From the NCBI GenBank assembly GCA_016946835.1, contig JACVTC010000080.1:482501-546500 (forward strand): 64,000 nucleotides of DNA. The letters run 5' to 3'. Source of the DNA: Neocallimastix lanati (nom. inval.) (Eukaryota; Neocallimastigomycota; Neocallimastigomycetes; Neocallimastigales; Neocallimastigaceae). A model generated the notes under the pieces. The model did not search any database. It had not been told where the DNA came from and worked only from the letters and a program-made list of their open reading frames with translations. Both the position numbers and the translations under genes were made by a program. Positions 63,970-64,000 of the stretch are shown here, piece after piece. The first letter of the stretch is position 1. Each line of letters begins with the position of its first letter.

Positions 63970-64000
<31 letters not shown>
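62818..64000. other. AT-rich region upstream of PPP4C to the window end
   Basis: It contains a poly-T/poly-A junction (62974-63035), poly-T (63384-63407) and (ATT)n at the very end. The stretch 63540-63720 is less repetitive, but I see no supported frame. The PPP4C promoter should lie in its first part. Confidence 0.6.

Overview
The window looks like nuclear DNA of an anaerobic gut fungus (Neocallimastigomycota). The evidence is extreme A+T richness, homopolymer and trinucleotide tracts everywhere, many short GT-AG introns, and above all several dozen copies of the fungal (CBM10-type) dockerin motif, CW....YPCC...(G)xWGxENGxWCG. In this phylum that motif docks enzymes onto the extracellular cellulosome. 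Three clear fungal genes plus housekeeping orthologues (SHQ1, PPP4C) support a eukaryotic chromosome. I cannot name the genus.

Layout. 53-1525 (minus) is a two-exon, lysine- and asparagine-rich, probably nuclear protein of unknown function. 2.77-5.37 kb holds a decayed LINE-type retrotransposon (copy A), and 24.47-25.34 kb holds a 5'-truncated relative (copy B). Between 7.0 and 43.8 kb, five paralogous genes lie head to tail on the minus strand, at 7025-10597, 16637-20066, 25831-29609, 34101-36810 and 40034-43822. Gaps of 4.3-6 kb of nearly gene-free AT-rich DNA separate them. Each encodes a signal peptide, 2-4 N-terminal dockerins on small phase-2 exons, a purple-acid-phosphatase-like metallophosphoesterase with its N-terminal beta domain on one long exon, 1-3 C-terminal dockerins, a Thr-rich linker and, in four of five, a C-terminal CBM1. 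I reassembled all exons by hand; every reading frame closes (876, 783, 942, 757 and 848 aa).

46.6-47.2 kb holds a broken secreted dockerin-like gene. 48060-51519 is a ten-exon LRR/transmembrane protein with one repeat per exon and an Asn-rich cytoplasmic tail. 54.06-54.94 kb is a frameshifted, intron-free relic of an RNA polymerase second-largest subunit (Rpb2-like), next to an unrecognised plus-strand ORF; together they suggest an integrated viral or linear-plasmid fragment. 55.80-56.15 kb is a MITE-like element built from repeated GCATTTCGCCA units in inverted orientation. 56490-60137 (plus) is SHQ1 and 61021-62817 (minus) is the protein phosphatase 4 catalytic subunit. The rest is AT-rich spacer with tandem repeats.

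The most interesting system is the five-gene array. It predicts a family of secreted, cellulosome-docked and cellulose-binding phosphoesterases, apparently made by joining an intron-free (possibly bacterial) catalytic domain to intron-shuffled host dockerin modules. All intron/exon calls, family assignments and transfer inferences come from reading the sequence alone, with no database search.
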